The notes under the pieces are model-generated. The model made no database searches. It worked only from the letters and a program-made list of their open reading frames with translations, and was not told the DNA's origin. A program made the translations under genes and the position numbers. Positions 44,108 through 52,715 of a stretch of 64,000 nucleotides of DNA are shown one piece after another. Within the stretch, counting starts at the first letter, position 1; the number at the start of each line of letters is the position of its first letter. The stretch comes from Tessaracoccus sp. SD287 (GTDB taxonomy: Bacteria; Actinomycetota; Actinomycetes; Propionibacteriales; Propionibacteriaceae), in contig NZ_JADIJQ010000015.1 of NCBI RefSeq assembly GCF_017355265.1, forward strand, positions 1 through 64,000, read 5' to 3'.

Positions 44108-44599
44108 ATGTACTGCGCTCGCTGTGGTGATGACGTCGCTGCCCGCGCCGTGGTCTGCCGCACCTGCGGCGCCGACCTGACCCGCGCCGGTGCCCTGCGG
44201 ATGACCGTCGGCGGCCTCTACGAACATGCCGCCGACCTGGGGCTTCCCCCCGGTCTGGTCGACCGGCTCGACCGCGACGAGGCGGCCAGGCGTCAGGCCG
44301 CGGCGCCGGGCCGGGCTGCCACCCGACCAGTGGACGAGGACGCCGCGCTCGAGACCCGACTCGTGCCACGGGTGTCCACCCCCACCGAGCCCGACGAGGT
44401 GGTCGCCCACCCGGCGGTCAACCCGCAGGCAAGCAGCACCCGCAGCACCATCATCGCGACCGCCCTGGTGGTGTTGCTGGTGGTGGCGGCGATGCTGCTG
44501 GTCAATGCCCTGGCCCAGCGCCTGATGGACCCGTTGCCGCCGATCGGTCCGCCGGTCACCAGCAGCGCCCCGCAGACGCCCAGCGCCACACCGACCTGA
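44108..44599 (+). CDS. Zinc-ribbon membrane protein
   Basis: A 163-residue protein. The N-terminus is a zinc ribbon, CARCGDDV and CRTCGADL (two Cys-x-x-Cys pairs), followed by about 90 residues of charged linker, one membrane helix (IIATALVVLLVVAAMLLVNAL) and a short Pro/Ser/Thr-rich outer tail. The zinc ribbon faces the cytoplasm. I do not know the function; such small ribbon-plus-helix proteins are common in actinobacteria and may tether a partner to the membrane. GGGAGG before the ATG at 44108 fixes the start. Confidence 0.68.
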   Translation: MYCARCGDDVAARAVVCRTCGADLTRAGALRMTVGGLYEHAADLGLPPGLVDRLDRDEAARRQAAAPGRAATRPVDEDAALETRLVPRVSTPTEPDEVVAHPAVNPQASSTRSTIIATALVVLLVVAAMLLVNALAQRLMDPLPPIGPPVTSSAPQTPSATPT

Positions 44600-44608
44600 C
44601 CGGCCGGT

Positions 44609-45079
44609 TCAGCGCTGCAGCACCCGCACCTCGTGCTCACCCAGTTCAGACCAGGGACCCTCGAACTCGAAGCCGGTGACGGTGGCGGTCGGGAAGTGGC
44701 ACAACAGTTCGTCGGCCGCTCGAGGTTGGGTCGCCGACAGCAGTTCCGCGGCGAGCGCGGGGATCGTCGGTGAGTGGCCCACGACCAGCACCGTGGTGAC
44801 CTCCTCGTCCATCTCACCGATGCGCTGGCGCATGGTCTCGACGTCACAGTTGTACAGCGCATCCATGTACTCGGCGCGGCAGTCAAGACCCAGTTCGGTG
44901 AACGTCTCGGTGGTGCGCGTCGCCGACGACACCAGCGCCACGTCGACGCCCGCCAGCCGCAACCACTCCCCCGCCTCGCGGGCATCGCGTCGCCCCCGCT
45001 CACTGAGCGGACGCGACTTGTCCCCGGCAGGGCCAGAGACCTCAGCCTTGGCGTGCCTCATCAGGTACAAAGTCCTCAT
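44609..45079 (-). CDS. sixA: SixA-type histidine phosphatase
   Basis: A 156-residue histidine-phosphatase-superfamily protein of the SixA type. The catalytic RHG motif is LMRHAKAEV near the N-terminus, followed by RPLSERGRRDA, then VVGHSPTIPAL with the second His. SixA dephosphorylates phosphohistidine on signalling proteins in E. coli; the actinobacterial target is unknown. It stands between the zinc-ribbon gene (convergent) and the FAD oxidase (same strand, 17 bases apart). Confidence 0.85.
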   Translation of the reverse strand: MRTLYLMRHAKAEVSGPAGDKSRPLSERGRRDAREAGEWLRLAGVDVALVSSATRTTETFTELGLDCRAEYMDALYNCDVETMRQRIGEMDEEVTTVLVVGHSPTIPALAAELLSATQPRAADELLCHFPTATVTGFEFEGPWSELGEHEVRVLQR

Positions 45080-45096
45080 GAACCCACGCTAGTCGC

Positions 45097-46440
45097 TCAG
45101 CCGAGGCGGCGTCCGATCGCGGCGGCAGCCTGCTGGCCCGAGCGCACCGCACCCTCGAGGTAGCCGTTGAAGCGGGCGGCATACTCGGCCCCCGCGAACT
45201 CGACCGGGCCGTGCGGCTCGGCCAGCGGTGGGCCGGATGCCGTCCACACGCCGGGGGCGAAGTGGGCGCCGTGGCAGCCGCCGGTGAAGGGGGCGGTGCT
45301 CCAGTCACGCTCGACGTACTCGGCCATGGCCGGGCCCTCACCGAAGGCGGTGGACACCGACTGGGACAGGGCGGACTGGCGGAATCCGGGGGTGCGTTCG
45401 GACATCCCGTCGCCACCGGCCCCGAAGAAACCGACCAGGATGCCGGCCTTCTCGGGGTCGTCACTGACATCGAAGAGCACCCGCACGGTGCCGGAGTCGG
45501 CGCCCATCTGGCCCGAGAACCCGGCGTCGCGCCACCAGGCTCGCGGGTACCGGGCGACAGCCTTGACGACGCGGCCGAGCGGGACCTTGGCGGCCAGGTC
45601 GGCACGCCAGTCCTCCAGGGGAGGGTTGTAGGCGAACTGGACGGCCAGCTTCGGCGGCACCGCGACGATGGCGGTGCGCGCCGTGACCGATTCACCGTCA
45701 CGCAGGGTGACCACGACGGCGTCCCCGGTGGTGTCGATGCCGACGACCTCGCAGTTCAACCGGACGACGTCGCCAAGTTCAGCGGTGAGGGCGTCGGTCA
45801 CCTGGGCCATCCCACCGACGACCCGCTGCTGGCTGACCCCGCCGTTGACGGCGATCAGCGATTCCATGTCGACGCCGCTGTTGGCACGGCGCAGACCCTC
45901 GGCCAGGGTCACCTCGGCGGCACCGACACCGAAGGCGCTCTCGAAGACCCGGGCGAACCAGGCCTGACCGCCGGGGGTGCGCAGGTTGCTGTGCACCCAG
46001 CGACGCAGGTGCTGGTTCAGCCATGACTTGTTGCCCTCGGCCCAGACGGTGTCCCGGTTCATCCGGCCGGCGAGTCGCCGGAACCGGGCCAGCCCCTGCC
46101 CCAGGTCGGCCACCTCGAAGGGGTTCAGGCTGGCGTCGATCTCGTCCTGGCTGGGCACGGTGGTGACCACGTCCCCCATCCGCAGTGAGACGTCGCCGAC
46201 GCTGGCGCCGACCAGTTCCAGACCGAGACGCCGCACCAGGGCATGCATCCGGGAGTGCGGTTCGGCGATCCATTGACCGCCCAGGTCGGCGGTCGCGCCG
46301 TCGCCGAGGACGGCCGTCTCAACCCGGCCACCGACCCGGTCCCTGGCTTCCAGGACAACAACGCTGTGCCCTCGTGCGACAAGCTCGCTGGCGGCACTCA
46401 GCCCGGCCGGGCCAGCTCCGATGATGGCGCAATCAAGCAC
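45097..46440 (-). CDS. Flavin-dependent amine oxidase
   Basis: A 447-residue FAD enzyme of the monoamine-oxidase family. The N-terminal Rossmann motif is AIIGAGPAGLSAASEL, followed by VVLEARDRVGGRVET, the usual signature of this family, and the C-terminal FAD contact GPVEFAGAEYA. The substrate (amine, polyamine or amino acid) is unknown. There is no signal peptide. I chose the GTG at 46440 because GAGGGG lies six bases upstream; starts further out lack this. Confidence 0.83.
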   Translation of the reverse strand: MLDCAIIGAGPAGLSAASELVARGHSVVVLEARDRVGGRVETAVLGDGATADLGGQWIAEPHSRMHALVRRLGLELVGASVGDVSLRMGDVVTTVPSQDEIDASLNPFEVADLGQGLARFRRLAGRMNRDTVWAEGNKSWLNQHLRRWVHSNLRTPGGQAWFARVFESAFGVGAAEVTLAEGLRRANSGVDMESLIAVNGGVSQQRVVGGMAQVTDALTAELGDVVRLNCEVVGIDTTGDAVVVTLRDGESVTARTAIVAVPPKLAVQFAYNPPLEDWRADLAAKVPLGRVVKAVARYPRAWWRDAGFSGQMGADSGTVRVLFDVSDDPEKAGILVGFFGAGGDGMSERTPGFRQSALSQSVSTAFGEGPAMAEYVERDWSTAPFTGGCHGAHFAPGVWTASGPPLAEPHGPVEFAGAEYAARFNGYLEGAVRSGQQAAAAIGRRLG

Positions 46441-46495
46441 AGGAGTCCCCTCTCTATCTTTCCCACTCACGTCGTCCTCACTGTACAAAGCCGGC

Positions 46496-49400
46496 TCAGC
46501 CGACCGATGGCGGGGTCGCCTCAGTGGGCCGCCGAGCCGACAGCACGGTCAGCGCGATGGTCGCCAGCATCGCCAGCAGGCTGCCGATGATGCCGAACCC
46601 CAGTCCGGGGGTTCGGTACACGCAGGACACCTCCGTGGCGTCCTGGACGGGCACCGCGAGCAGTCCCCCGCGGCTGGCGGTCTCGACGGGACGCCCGTCG
46701 GCCCGGCATTCCCAGGCCGGCTGGGAGGTGGTGGCAATGACCACCTGCCCGGTCTGCGGCCGGGTGAACCGCGCCGTGATCCGGCGCCCCTCGGCGGTGG
46801 TCAGGGGCGGGCTGGTTGCCGCCACTTCGGCGGCCAGCGCCTCATGGTCGATGCACAGGGCCAGACCAAGCGGGGTGTACTTGGTGTCCCGCGACAGGTG
46901 GCTCAGCTCAATGGGCTGCCCGGCCGGCGCCAGGTCGTCGATGAACTGTCCCTGGGAGCCGACCACCCGCTGCCCGGCAGCGCTGTCGACCCAGGTCGCC
47001 CGTCCGGCCAGGTTGGGGGTGCGGAAACTGGGGCTGCCGGCGCGGCAGGTGACCCGGTAGACCAGTGTGTGTCCCGGTCGCGAGGCCACCACGGCGTCGC
47101 TGCTGATGGTGGGCACTTCCCCGTCGTCCCAGGCCAGGTCGAGCGTGGGAGCACTGACCACGGCCGTGTTGAACAGCGAGGCCCAGGTGGCCACGGGGTC
47201 GTCGGCTGCCGCCGCCGGCGAGGTGAGCGTGCGCACCATCGGCATCACGGGGGTGACGGCGACCGAGCCGCTGCCGTGGTCCCAGCGGGCGCGCAGCGAG
47301 AGCAGCACGTCGGTGAGCAGGCCGGGCTGGTCATAGATCTGGCGGCCGCCGGCCCACAACCCGTAGTCACGCAGCGTCGTCTCCAGGTCGGCGGGCAGCG
47401 TCGAGGCGTACATGGAGACACCGGGCAGGCCCAACCGCAATGGGGCGTTGGCCGTGTTCCAGCGCGGCTGGGGGCTGTTCAGCGGGTTGCCGGTGCGGTA
47501 GTTGGGCCAGTCGGCAGCAGCCAGGACGGCCCGGGACTGCTGGCGTTCGCCGCCCCACGCCTTCACGTACGGGTCGCTGACGCCGTACGTGTGGCGCGAG
47601 TGGGGGGTGACGATGATGCCGGACCAGACCAGTTCGACGACCACCCCGAAGATCAGGATGACCTGACCGGTCCAGCGCCACCCGGGACGCCTGCGGGGCA
47701 GCAGTCCGTACAGAAACAGGGCCGCGATGGTGACGTAGGGCCCGAGCCACCATCGCGCATGGGTGACGTGGGTGAGGTCGGCGTCGGTGCCGCCGGCATG
47801 CCAGACCAGCAGCGAGACCACGACCAGGGCCAGCAGCAGCTGGGTCCTGGTGAGCCATCCGCTGGGGTGCTCGGCGGGCCGGTGGAGGCCCGGCTCAGCG
47901 GCCTCGGCGGGCTCGGCGGCGGCTTCGGTGAAGGCATGCCAGCCGACCACCACCAGCAGCCCGACGATGACGAAGCTCCAGCGGTGGGCATTGCCGTTGG
48001 GCGTGTCACCGCCATTGAACACCTGGATCGCGGGCTTCCACTGCAGGGAGGTCACCGCGACCACCGCCAGCGCGCACCAGGCGATGCGGGCGCGCCACCC
48101 CAGGGCCGGGGCCAGCAGCACTGCGGCGGCGGCCACCAGCAGCAGCGAACCCGCGAACAGCATGGGGGGAAAGTCGATGCCGGCGGTGAAGCCGAACAGC
48201 CGCAGCGTGATCTCGTCGGGTGTCACCCGGTTCAGGGTCGAGGGGGCGGCGGCGGCGTGGCGGACCGCCTGCAGCGAAGGCCACAGCAGCCACCAGGCGG
48301 TGCCGACCCCGAGCCCGCCGCGCAGCGCGAAGCCCGCCAGCCCGCGCAGCAGCGGCCCGCGGGTGGCGACCAGCCAGACCACCAGGAAGATGGCGGCGCC
48401 GATGCTGGCCATCATCGCCGAGTAGTAGTTCGACCACCAGCCCAGCGCGACCAGGGCGACGGGGGCCACCACCGCCCGGTGGCGCACCGTCAGCACGCCG
48501 GCGATGCACATCAGCGGGAAGGCCAGCAGGCCGTCCAGCCACTGCGGGGTGGTCATGCCGAGCTGGATCACCCACGACGAGGTGCCGTAGCCGACCGCCA
48601 GGGCGACACCGGCCAGTTTCGGGGCGCGGGGGCGCAGCAACTGCAGCAGGGCCATCATGGCGCCGGCGGCCAGGCCGACCCGCAGCAGGGACACCGCCAG
48701 GATCGCCAGGTCCATCCAGCGCAGCGGCAGCAGCGCCACCAGCAGCGTGAACGGGCCCCCCAGGTAGGTGGCGTACTCCGCCAGGAATCCGGTGCCGGCC
48801 GCCCCCTGCCAGGTGAAGGCAGCATCACCCAGGGCATGGCCGCTCAACACGTCGTGCAGGTAGAGGTGGAAGGGCAGGTACTGGGGGCCGTAGTCGCCGA
48901 TGCCGCGGCCGATCTCTCCGAAGGGGGTCAGTCCCAGCGCCCGGGCAATGAGCACGTTGGCCACGACGGCGCCCAGCGCGGCGCTGGCAGGTGCGGCCAG
49001 GGTGCGTCCCAGCCCGGCCCAGTCACGAACCGGGGCGTCCGGGTCGCGCCCGACCAGCACCATCCGGGTGATCAGAAAGGTGAAGGGGATCGCCAGGATG
49101 CCCATCACCAGGGTGATGTAGCGGGTGTCGGCGCTGAACAGGCTGACCAGCAGCACCGACCCGAGGGTGGTGAAGGCGACGTTGACCAGGGTGGTGGCCG
49201 GGAACGCGACGAAGCTGCGCCAGCTCGGCGCGACCCGGTAGGTGAACCAGCAGTTCGCGAAGTAGCTGAACACCACCGACGCTGCCCAGGCGACCAGGTG
49301 CGCGGCCACGTAGGGCATCGTGGTGGCCAGCAGCAGCCGGTACAGCCCGTAGTAGACGCCGGTGTTGGCGACCCCGACCAGCCCGAAGCGGACAACCTGG

Positions 49401-49504
49401 CCCACGACGGGCCGGCGGGCGATGCCGGCCAGTCGGGGCGGCATCCGGTCGATGACCACCGAGACCTGGCGCGAGAGGGGGTAGGCGCGCCGGCTCTCAC
49501 TCAT
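46496..49504 (-). CDS. GtrA-YfhO fusion, membrane glycosylation protein
   Basis: A 1002-residue polytopic membrane protein. Residues about 35-155 are a complete GtrA flippase domain (FGLVGVANTGVYYGLYRLLL, then FANCWFTYR), four helices that move undecaprenyl-linked sugar. The rest is a YfhO/GT-C-like transferase: IGDYGPQYLPFHLYLHDVLS, GFLAEYATYLGGPFTLL and about ten further helices with an outer domain near the end. In known three-component systems these are separate genes, together with a GtrB-like GT2; here two parts are fused, and the GT2 gene is directly upstream. The acceptor in the envelope is unknown. Confidence 0.8.
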   Translation of the reverse strand: MSESRRAYPLSRQVSVVIDRMPPRLAGIARRPVVGQVVRFGLVGVANTGVYYGLYRLLLATTMPYVAAHLVAWAASVVFSYFANCWFTYRVAPSWRSFVAFPATTLVNVAFTTLGSVLLVSLFSADTRYITLVMGILAIPFTFLITRMVLVGRDPDAPVRDWAGLGRTLAAPASAALGAVVANVLIARALGLTPFGEIGRGIGDYGPQYLPFHLYLHDVLSGHALGDAAFTWQGAAGTGFLAEYATYLGGPFTLLVALLPLRWMDLAILAVSLLRVGLAAGAMMALLQLLRPRAPKLAGVALAVGYGTSSWVIQLGMTTPQWLDGLLAFPLMCIAGVLTVRHRAVVAPVALVALGWWSNYYSAMMASIGAAIFLVVWLVATRGPLLRGLAGFALRGGLGVGTAWWLLWPSLQAVRHAAAAPSTLNRVTPDEITLRLFGFTAGIDFPPMLFAGSLLLVAAAAVLLAPALGWRARIAWCALAVVAVTSLQWKPAIQVFNGGDTPNGNAHRWSFVIVGLLVVVGWHAFTEAAAEPAEAAEPGLHRPAEHPSGWLTRTQLLLALVVVSLLVWHAGGTDADLTHVTHARWWLGPYVTIAALFLYGLLPRRRPGWRWTGQVILIFGVVVELVWSGIIVTPHSRHTYGVSDPYVKAWGGERQQSRAVLAAADWPNYRTGNPLNSPQPRWNTANAPLRLGLPGVSMYASTLPADLETTLRDYGLWAGGRQIYDQPGLLTDVLLSLRARWDHGSGSVAVTPVMPMVRTLTSPAAAADDPVATWASLFNTAVVSAPTLDLAWDDGEVPTISSDAVVASRPGHTLVYRVTCRAGSPSFRTPNLAGRATWVDSAAGQRVVGSQGQFIDDLAPAGQPIELSHLSRDTKYTPLGLALCIDHEALAAEVAATSPPLTTAEGRRITARFTRPQTGQVVIATTSQPAWECRADGRPVETASRGGLLAVPVQDATEVSCVYRTPGLGFGIIGSLLAMLATIALTVLSARRPTEATPPSVG

Positions 49505-49575
49505 CGAATCGTCTCCTGGTCTGTTGGCGTCGGGTGGGGCCCCGGACGATGCCGGTCATCACGCAGCGTCCGGGG

Positions 49576-50622
49576 TCAGGCACGGTGCTGGTCCCGCCGG
49601 ACCCCTTCGACGATGGCGTCACGGCTCAGCGGCACCGAGTCCAGGGCCGCGGAGTCGACCGGGGTGATGCCAGGACGGGCCAGGTTCTGGCCGTGGTCGT
49701 TCACGGACTCGGCGATGATGTAGTGCGGACGGCCCTTGACCTCGAGGTAGATCCGTCCGATGTACTCCGCGATGATGGCCAGGCTGATCAGTTGCACGCC
49801 GCTGAACATGGTGACGGCGGCGATCGTGGTCAGGTAGCCCGGGGTCTGAACCCCTTGGCGGAGGAAGCCGACCAGCAGCCACACCAGGTGCGCCACGGAG
49901 ACCAGGATCGCGAAGACCCCGATCCCGAAAACGAAGCGCAGCGGCTTCTGGTTGAAGCTGAGCACTCCGTCCAGTCCGTAGTTCACCAATGACCGGAAGG
50001 TCCACGACGACTCGCCGGCATCGCGTAGCACGTTCTCGTAGCTGATCACGGTGGTCGGGTAGCCGATCCAGCTGAACAGTCCCTTGGAGAACCGGTTCTG
50101 CTCGCCGAGTTCCAGCAACGACTCGACCGCCCGACGGCTCAGCACCCGGAAGTCCCCGACGCCGTCGGTCAACTCGACGTCGACCAGGCCGTTGACCAGT
50201 CGGTAGTAGGCCTTGGAGAACCAGGTGCGGATCGCGGAATCGCCCGAGCGGGACCGTCGGGCCACGACCTGGTCGGCCTCGCCCTGCAGCAACACGGCGA
50301 CCATGTCACGCAACAACTGCGGCGGGTGCTGCAGGTCGGCGTCCATGATCGCGACCGCGTCGCCGCGACTGGCGCGCAGCCCGGCCAGCATCGCTGCCTC
50401 CTTGCCGAAGTTGCGGCTGAAGGAGATCACCCGCACCCTGACGTCATGGGCGGCCAGACCTCGGGCAATCTCGAGGGTGGCATCACGCGAACCATCGTTG
50501 ACCAGGATCAGTTCGAACTCGCGGCTCAGGCCGGCGGTGGCTGCCAAGGTCTCCTCGTAGAGCCGCTCCAGGGAAGCGGCCTCGTTGTGGCACGGCACGA
50601 CGAGCGAGAGCATGGCGAGCAT
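49576..50622 (-). CDS. GtrB/CsbB-like glycosyltransferase 2
   Basis: A 348-residue GT2 enzyme that would load a sugar from UDP or GDP onto undecaprenyl phosphate. Motifs are SLVVPCHNEAASLERLYEE, ILVNDGSRDAT and IMDADLQHPP (Asp-x-Asp), with QNRFSKGLFSWIGY typical of the CsbB/GtrB branch. Two membrane helices end the protein. It is followed after 71 bases by the GtrA-YfhO fusion, completing a three-component envelope glycosylation set. Confidence 0.88.
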   Translation of the reverse strand: MLAMLSLVVPCHNEAASLERLYEETLAATAGLSREFELILVNDGSRDATLEIARGLAAHDVRVRVISFSRNFGKEAAMLAGLRASRGDAVAIMDADLQHPPQLLRDMVAVLLQGEADQVVARRSRSGDSAIRTWFSKAYYRLVNGLVDVELTDGVGDFRVLSRRAVESLLELGEQNRFSKGLFSWIGYPTTVISYENVLRDAGESSWTFRSLVNYGLDGVLSFNQKPLRFVFGIGVFAILVSVAHLVWLLVGFLRQGVQTPGYLTTIAAVTMFSGVQLISLAIIAEYIGRIYLEVKGRPHYIIAESVNDHGQNLARPGITPVDSAALDSVPLSRDAIVEGVRRDQHRA

Positions 50623-50647
50623 GGTGTGAGCCTAACCGAGGGGGTGG

Positions 50648-50720
50648 AGCCGTCTACGGGAATCGAACCCGTGGCCTGCGCTTTACGAGAGCGCCGCTCT
50701 ACCGACTGAGCTAAGACGGC
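50648..50720 (-). tRNA. tRNA-Thr (CGT)
   Basis: A 73-base cloverleaf on the minus strand: acceptor GCCGTCT / AGACGGC, D arm GCTC...GAGC, anticodon stem GCGCT / AGCGC with loop CTCGTAA (anticodon CGT, reading ACG), and T arm ACGGG-TTCGATT-CCCGT. The CCA end is not encoded. It lies between the GT2 gene and the ars operon. Confidence 0.95.
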
Positions 50721-50783
50721 CTGCCGGGACGAACCCGGCCGGGATGACTATACCGCCTCCTGGCGCGTGCTCCGCACCCTCCC

Positions 50784-50807
50784 GACCCGCAGCTCGCCCT
50801 GCGGGTC
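50784..50807 (-). terminator. ars operon terminator
   Basis: Perfect nine-base arms GACCCGCAG and CTGCGGGTC around a six-base loop, 15 bases past the last ars gene on the minus strand. Confidence 0.7.
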
Positions 50808-50821
50808 GTACTCGCTGGGGA

Positions 50822-51469
50822 TCAGGTCTCGCTCAGCAGCTCGGCCAGGAGCCGTTCAATGCGGGCGTCAATCTCGTCCCTGATCCGCCGCGCCTCCTCG
50901 AGGGAGACGTCGGCGGGATCCTCGATCTCCCAGTCCTCGTAACGCTTGCCGGGGTAGATCGGACAGGCGTCGCCGCAGCCCATCGTGATCACGGCATCCG
51001 CGGCCCGCACGACGTCGTCAGTGAGCGGCTTGGGGAATTCCTGGGACAGGTCGATGCCGAGCTCGGCCAGCGCCGTGACGGCGGAGTCGTGAATGGCAAC
51101 GGCCGGCGCCGATCCGGCAGAGCGGACGTGGACCCTCCCCCTCGCCCGGTGCGCCAGCAGGGCCGCGGCCATCTGAGAACGGCCGGCGTTCTGGACGCAG
51201 ACGAACAGCACCTCGGGGACGTCGTGGGGAAGCGCCCCGCGCGTCTGGGCCAGCGCCGTGAGACGGTCGCGGGCGAAGCGGGCGGTCAGGTTGGGCAGGT
51301 GCACCGTGACCTTGGCCGTTCGGGCCAGTGCGGTGTAGGACTCGGCGACGTAGCGCTCCACCATCTCGGGCCCGAAGATCCCCTGAAAGCGGGTGGACAA
51401 TTCGGCGGTGATCGTGTGCAGCTCCCGATCGGGGTTCACCAGACCCGGCAGTGACCGCCGCTCATCCAT
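50822..51469 (-). CDS. Arsenate reductase-type LMW phosphatase with N-terminal helical domain
   Basis: A 215-residue protein. The first 75 residues form a predicted three-helix segment (PDRELHTITAELSTRFQGIF, VERYVAESYTALA), and the rest is an ArsC-type low-molecular-weight phosphatase: CVQNAGRSQMA (Cys-x5-Arg) and MGCGDACPIYPGKRYEDW. Corynebacterial homologues reduce arsenate with mycothiol and mycoredoxin. I chose the ATG at 51469, which overlaps the upstream arsC stop by eight bases; longer frames read antisense-looking sequence. Confidence 0.85.
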   Translation of the reverse strand: MDERRSLPGLVNPDRELHTITAELSTRFQGIFGPEMVERYVAESYTALARTAKVTVHLPNLTARFARDRLTALAQTRGALPHDVPEVLFVCVQNAGRSQMAAALLAHRARGRVHVRSAGSAPAVAIHDSAVTALAELGIDLSQEFPKPLTDDVVRAADAVITMGCGDACPIYPGKRYEDWEIEDPADVSLEEARRIRDEIDARIERLLAELLSET

Positions 51470-51890
51470 GATCGCGCGTTGAGGTCGGGGTGGCGACGAG
51501 GCTGGCAATGAGGTCCTCGACGCGCGCCTTGATCTCATCCCGGACGGGCCGAACTCCTTCGACGTCCTTGCCCGCTGGATCCTCCAGCTTCCAGTCCTCG
51601 TAGCGCTTGCCCGGGAAGATCGGGCAGGCGTCGCCACAACCCATGGTGATGACCACGTCCGATTCCTTCACCGCGTCGGTCGTCAGGACCTTGGGGGTCT
51701 GGGCGGCGATATCGATGCCGACCTCGGCCATCGCCTGCACCGCGGCTGGGTTGACCCGGTCGGCGGGGGCGGACCCTGCCGAGCGAACCTCGACCTGGTC
51801 ACCGGCGAGGTGGGAGAGCCAGGCCGCGGCCATCTGGGACCGGCCGGCGTTGTGGACGCAGACGAACAAGACACTGGGACGATCGGACAC
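51462..51890 (-). CDS. arsC: Arsenate reductase
   Basis: A 142-residue arsenate reductase of the low-molecular-weight phosphatase type. The active loop is FVCVHNAGRSQMAAAW, and the second Cys group is MGCGDACPIFPGKRYEDWKL. It is nearly parallel to the catalytic half of the next gene, so the pair looks like a duplication with one copy carrying an extra helical domain. Part of the minus-strand ars operon. Confidence 0.92.
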   Translation of the reverse strand: MSDRPSVLFVCVHNAGRSQMAAAWLSHLAGDQVEVRSAGSAPADRVNPAAVQAMAEVGIDIAAQTPKVLTTDAVKESDVVITMGCGDACPIFPGKRYEDWKLEDPAGKDVEGVRPVRDEIKARVEDLIASLVATPTSTRDHG

Positions 51891-51938
51891 GGGTTGCTCC
51901 TTGGATGGGGTGGGGCTGGGTGGGACGGGCTGACTCGG

Positions 51939-52640
51939 TCAGGGGTGGGCCCCGGCACGACGAGCGCCGGCGAGGGTCAATCGTGTGGACAGGGCGCTGA
52001 CACGGCGGCTCAGGGCGTCAAGCGCGTCGTCGAACGCCTCGGGGGTAGCCGAACGCACCGGGTCCGGGATCGACCAGTGGACGTCGACGGGAAAGTCCAG
52101 CTCCTCGTGGGCGCGGTCGCACACGGTGACGACCAGGTCGTCGGGGGCGCGGACCGTGTCGACATTCTGGGGGCGGATGGCGGGCAGGTCGAGACCGTGC
52201 CGCTGCGCGGCGGCGATGGCACCGGGGTGGATGCGATCAGCTGGATGGGTGCCTGCCGAGACAGCCGGTACCTCACTCGAGCGTCGCCACAGCGCAGTGG
52301 CGAGGTGCGAGCGGGCGGAGTTGGCGGTGCACAGGAACAGCAGCCGGGGCACGGCGCGCAGCGGAACCGTGACCGACTCATCCAACGCAGCCGCGGTGAG
52401 CTGCACGTAGGCGCGACGTCCGTCCCCCTCGGAACGGACGCGGGCCACGATTGCTGCACCCTCGAGAACGTTCAGGTGGTGGGCGAGAAGGTTGGACGGA
52501 ATGGCCAGCAACTCGGCGAGTTCCGAGGGAGAGGCATCACCCCAGCGCAGCACGTCCACGATGCGCAGCCGCGCACGGTCGGCCAGCGCCGCATGGACGG
52601 CCACGCGCCGTTCCAGATCCCGCACCTCGTCAATATTCAT
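51939..52640 (-). CDS. ArsR-LMW phosphatase fusion regulator
   Basis: A 233-residue fusion. Residues 1-90 are an ArsR/SmtB winged helix (ALADRARLRIVDVLRWGDAS, ELAELLAIPSNLLAHHLNVL). Residues about 98-210 are a low-molecular-weight phosphatase/arsenate-reductase-like domain with CTANSARS (Cys-x5-Arg). A DNA-binding sensor and its likely arsenate-handling domain are thus in one chain. The start ATG at 52640 lies inside a palindromic operator, so autoregulation is likely. It is followed by arsC and preceded by arsA in the same direction. Confidence 0.85.
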   Translation of the reverse strand: MNIDEVRDLERRVAVHAALADRARLRIVDVLRWGDASPSELAELLAIPSNLLAHHLNVLEGAAIVARVRSEGDGRRAYVQLTAAALDESVTVPLRAVPRLLFLCTANSARSHLATALWRRSSEVPAVSAGTHPADRIHPGAIAAAQRHGLDLPAIRPQNVDTVRAPDDLVVTVCDRAHEELDFPVDVHWSIPDPVRSATPEAFDDALDALSRRVSALSTRLTLAGARRAGAHP

Positions 52641-52657
52641 TGACTCAATGATTGTTG
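52631..52657. promoter_or_regulatory. ArsR-type operator over the fusion-gene start
   Basis: Perfect core TCATTGA-C-TCAATGA at 52637-52651, with the symmetry continuing outward to CAA / TTG (52631-52657, a few mismatches). It covers the start codon at 52638-52640. ArsR family repressors bind this kind of AT-rich inverted repeat. Confidence 0.65.
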
Positions 52658-52715
52658 AGCCAAACTGAGATGTCAACCGTACCTGCGTCAATGGCGAGCC
52701 AGACGGCAGGCAACC

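Noticed and set aside
46421-49723. Very long open frame on the plus strand (1100 codons)
   Set aside because: It is antisense to the GtrA-YfhO gene, whose protein has clear families; the plus-strand product is a Gly/Gln/His/Arg-rich string typical of third-position G+C bias.
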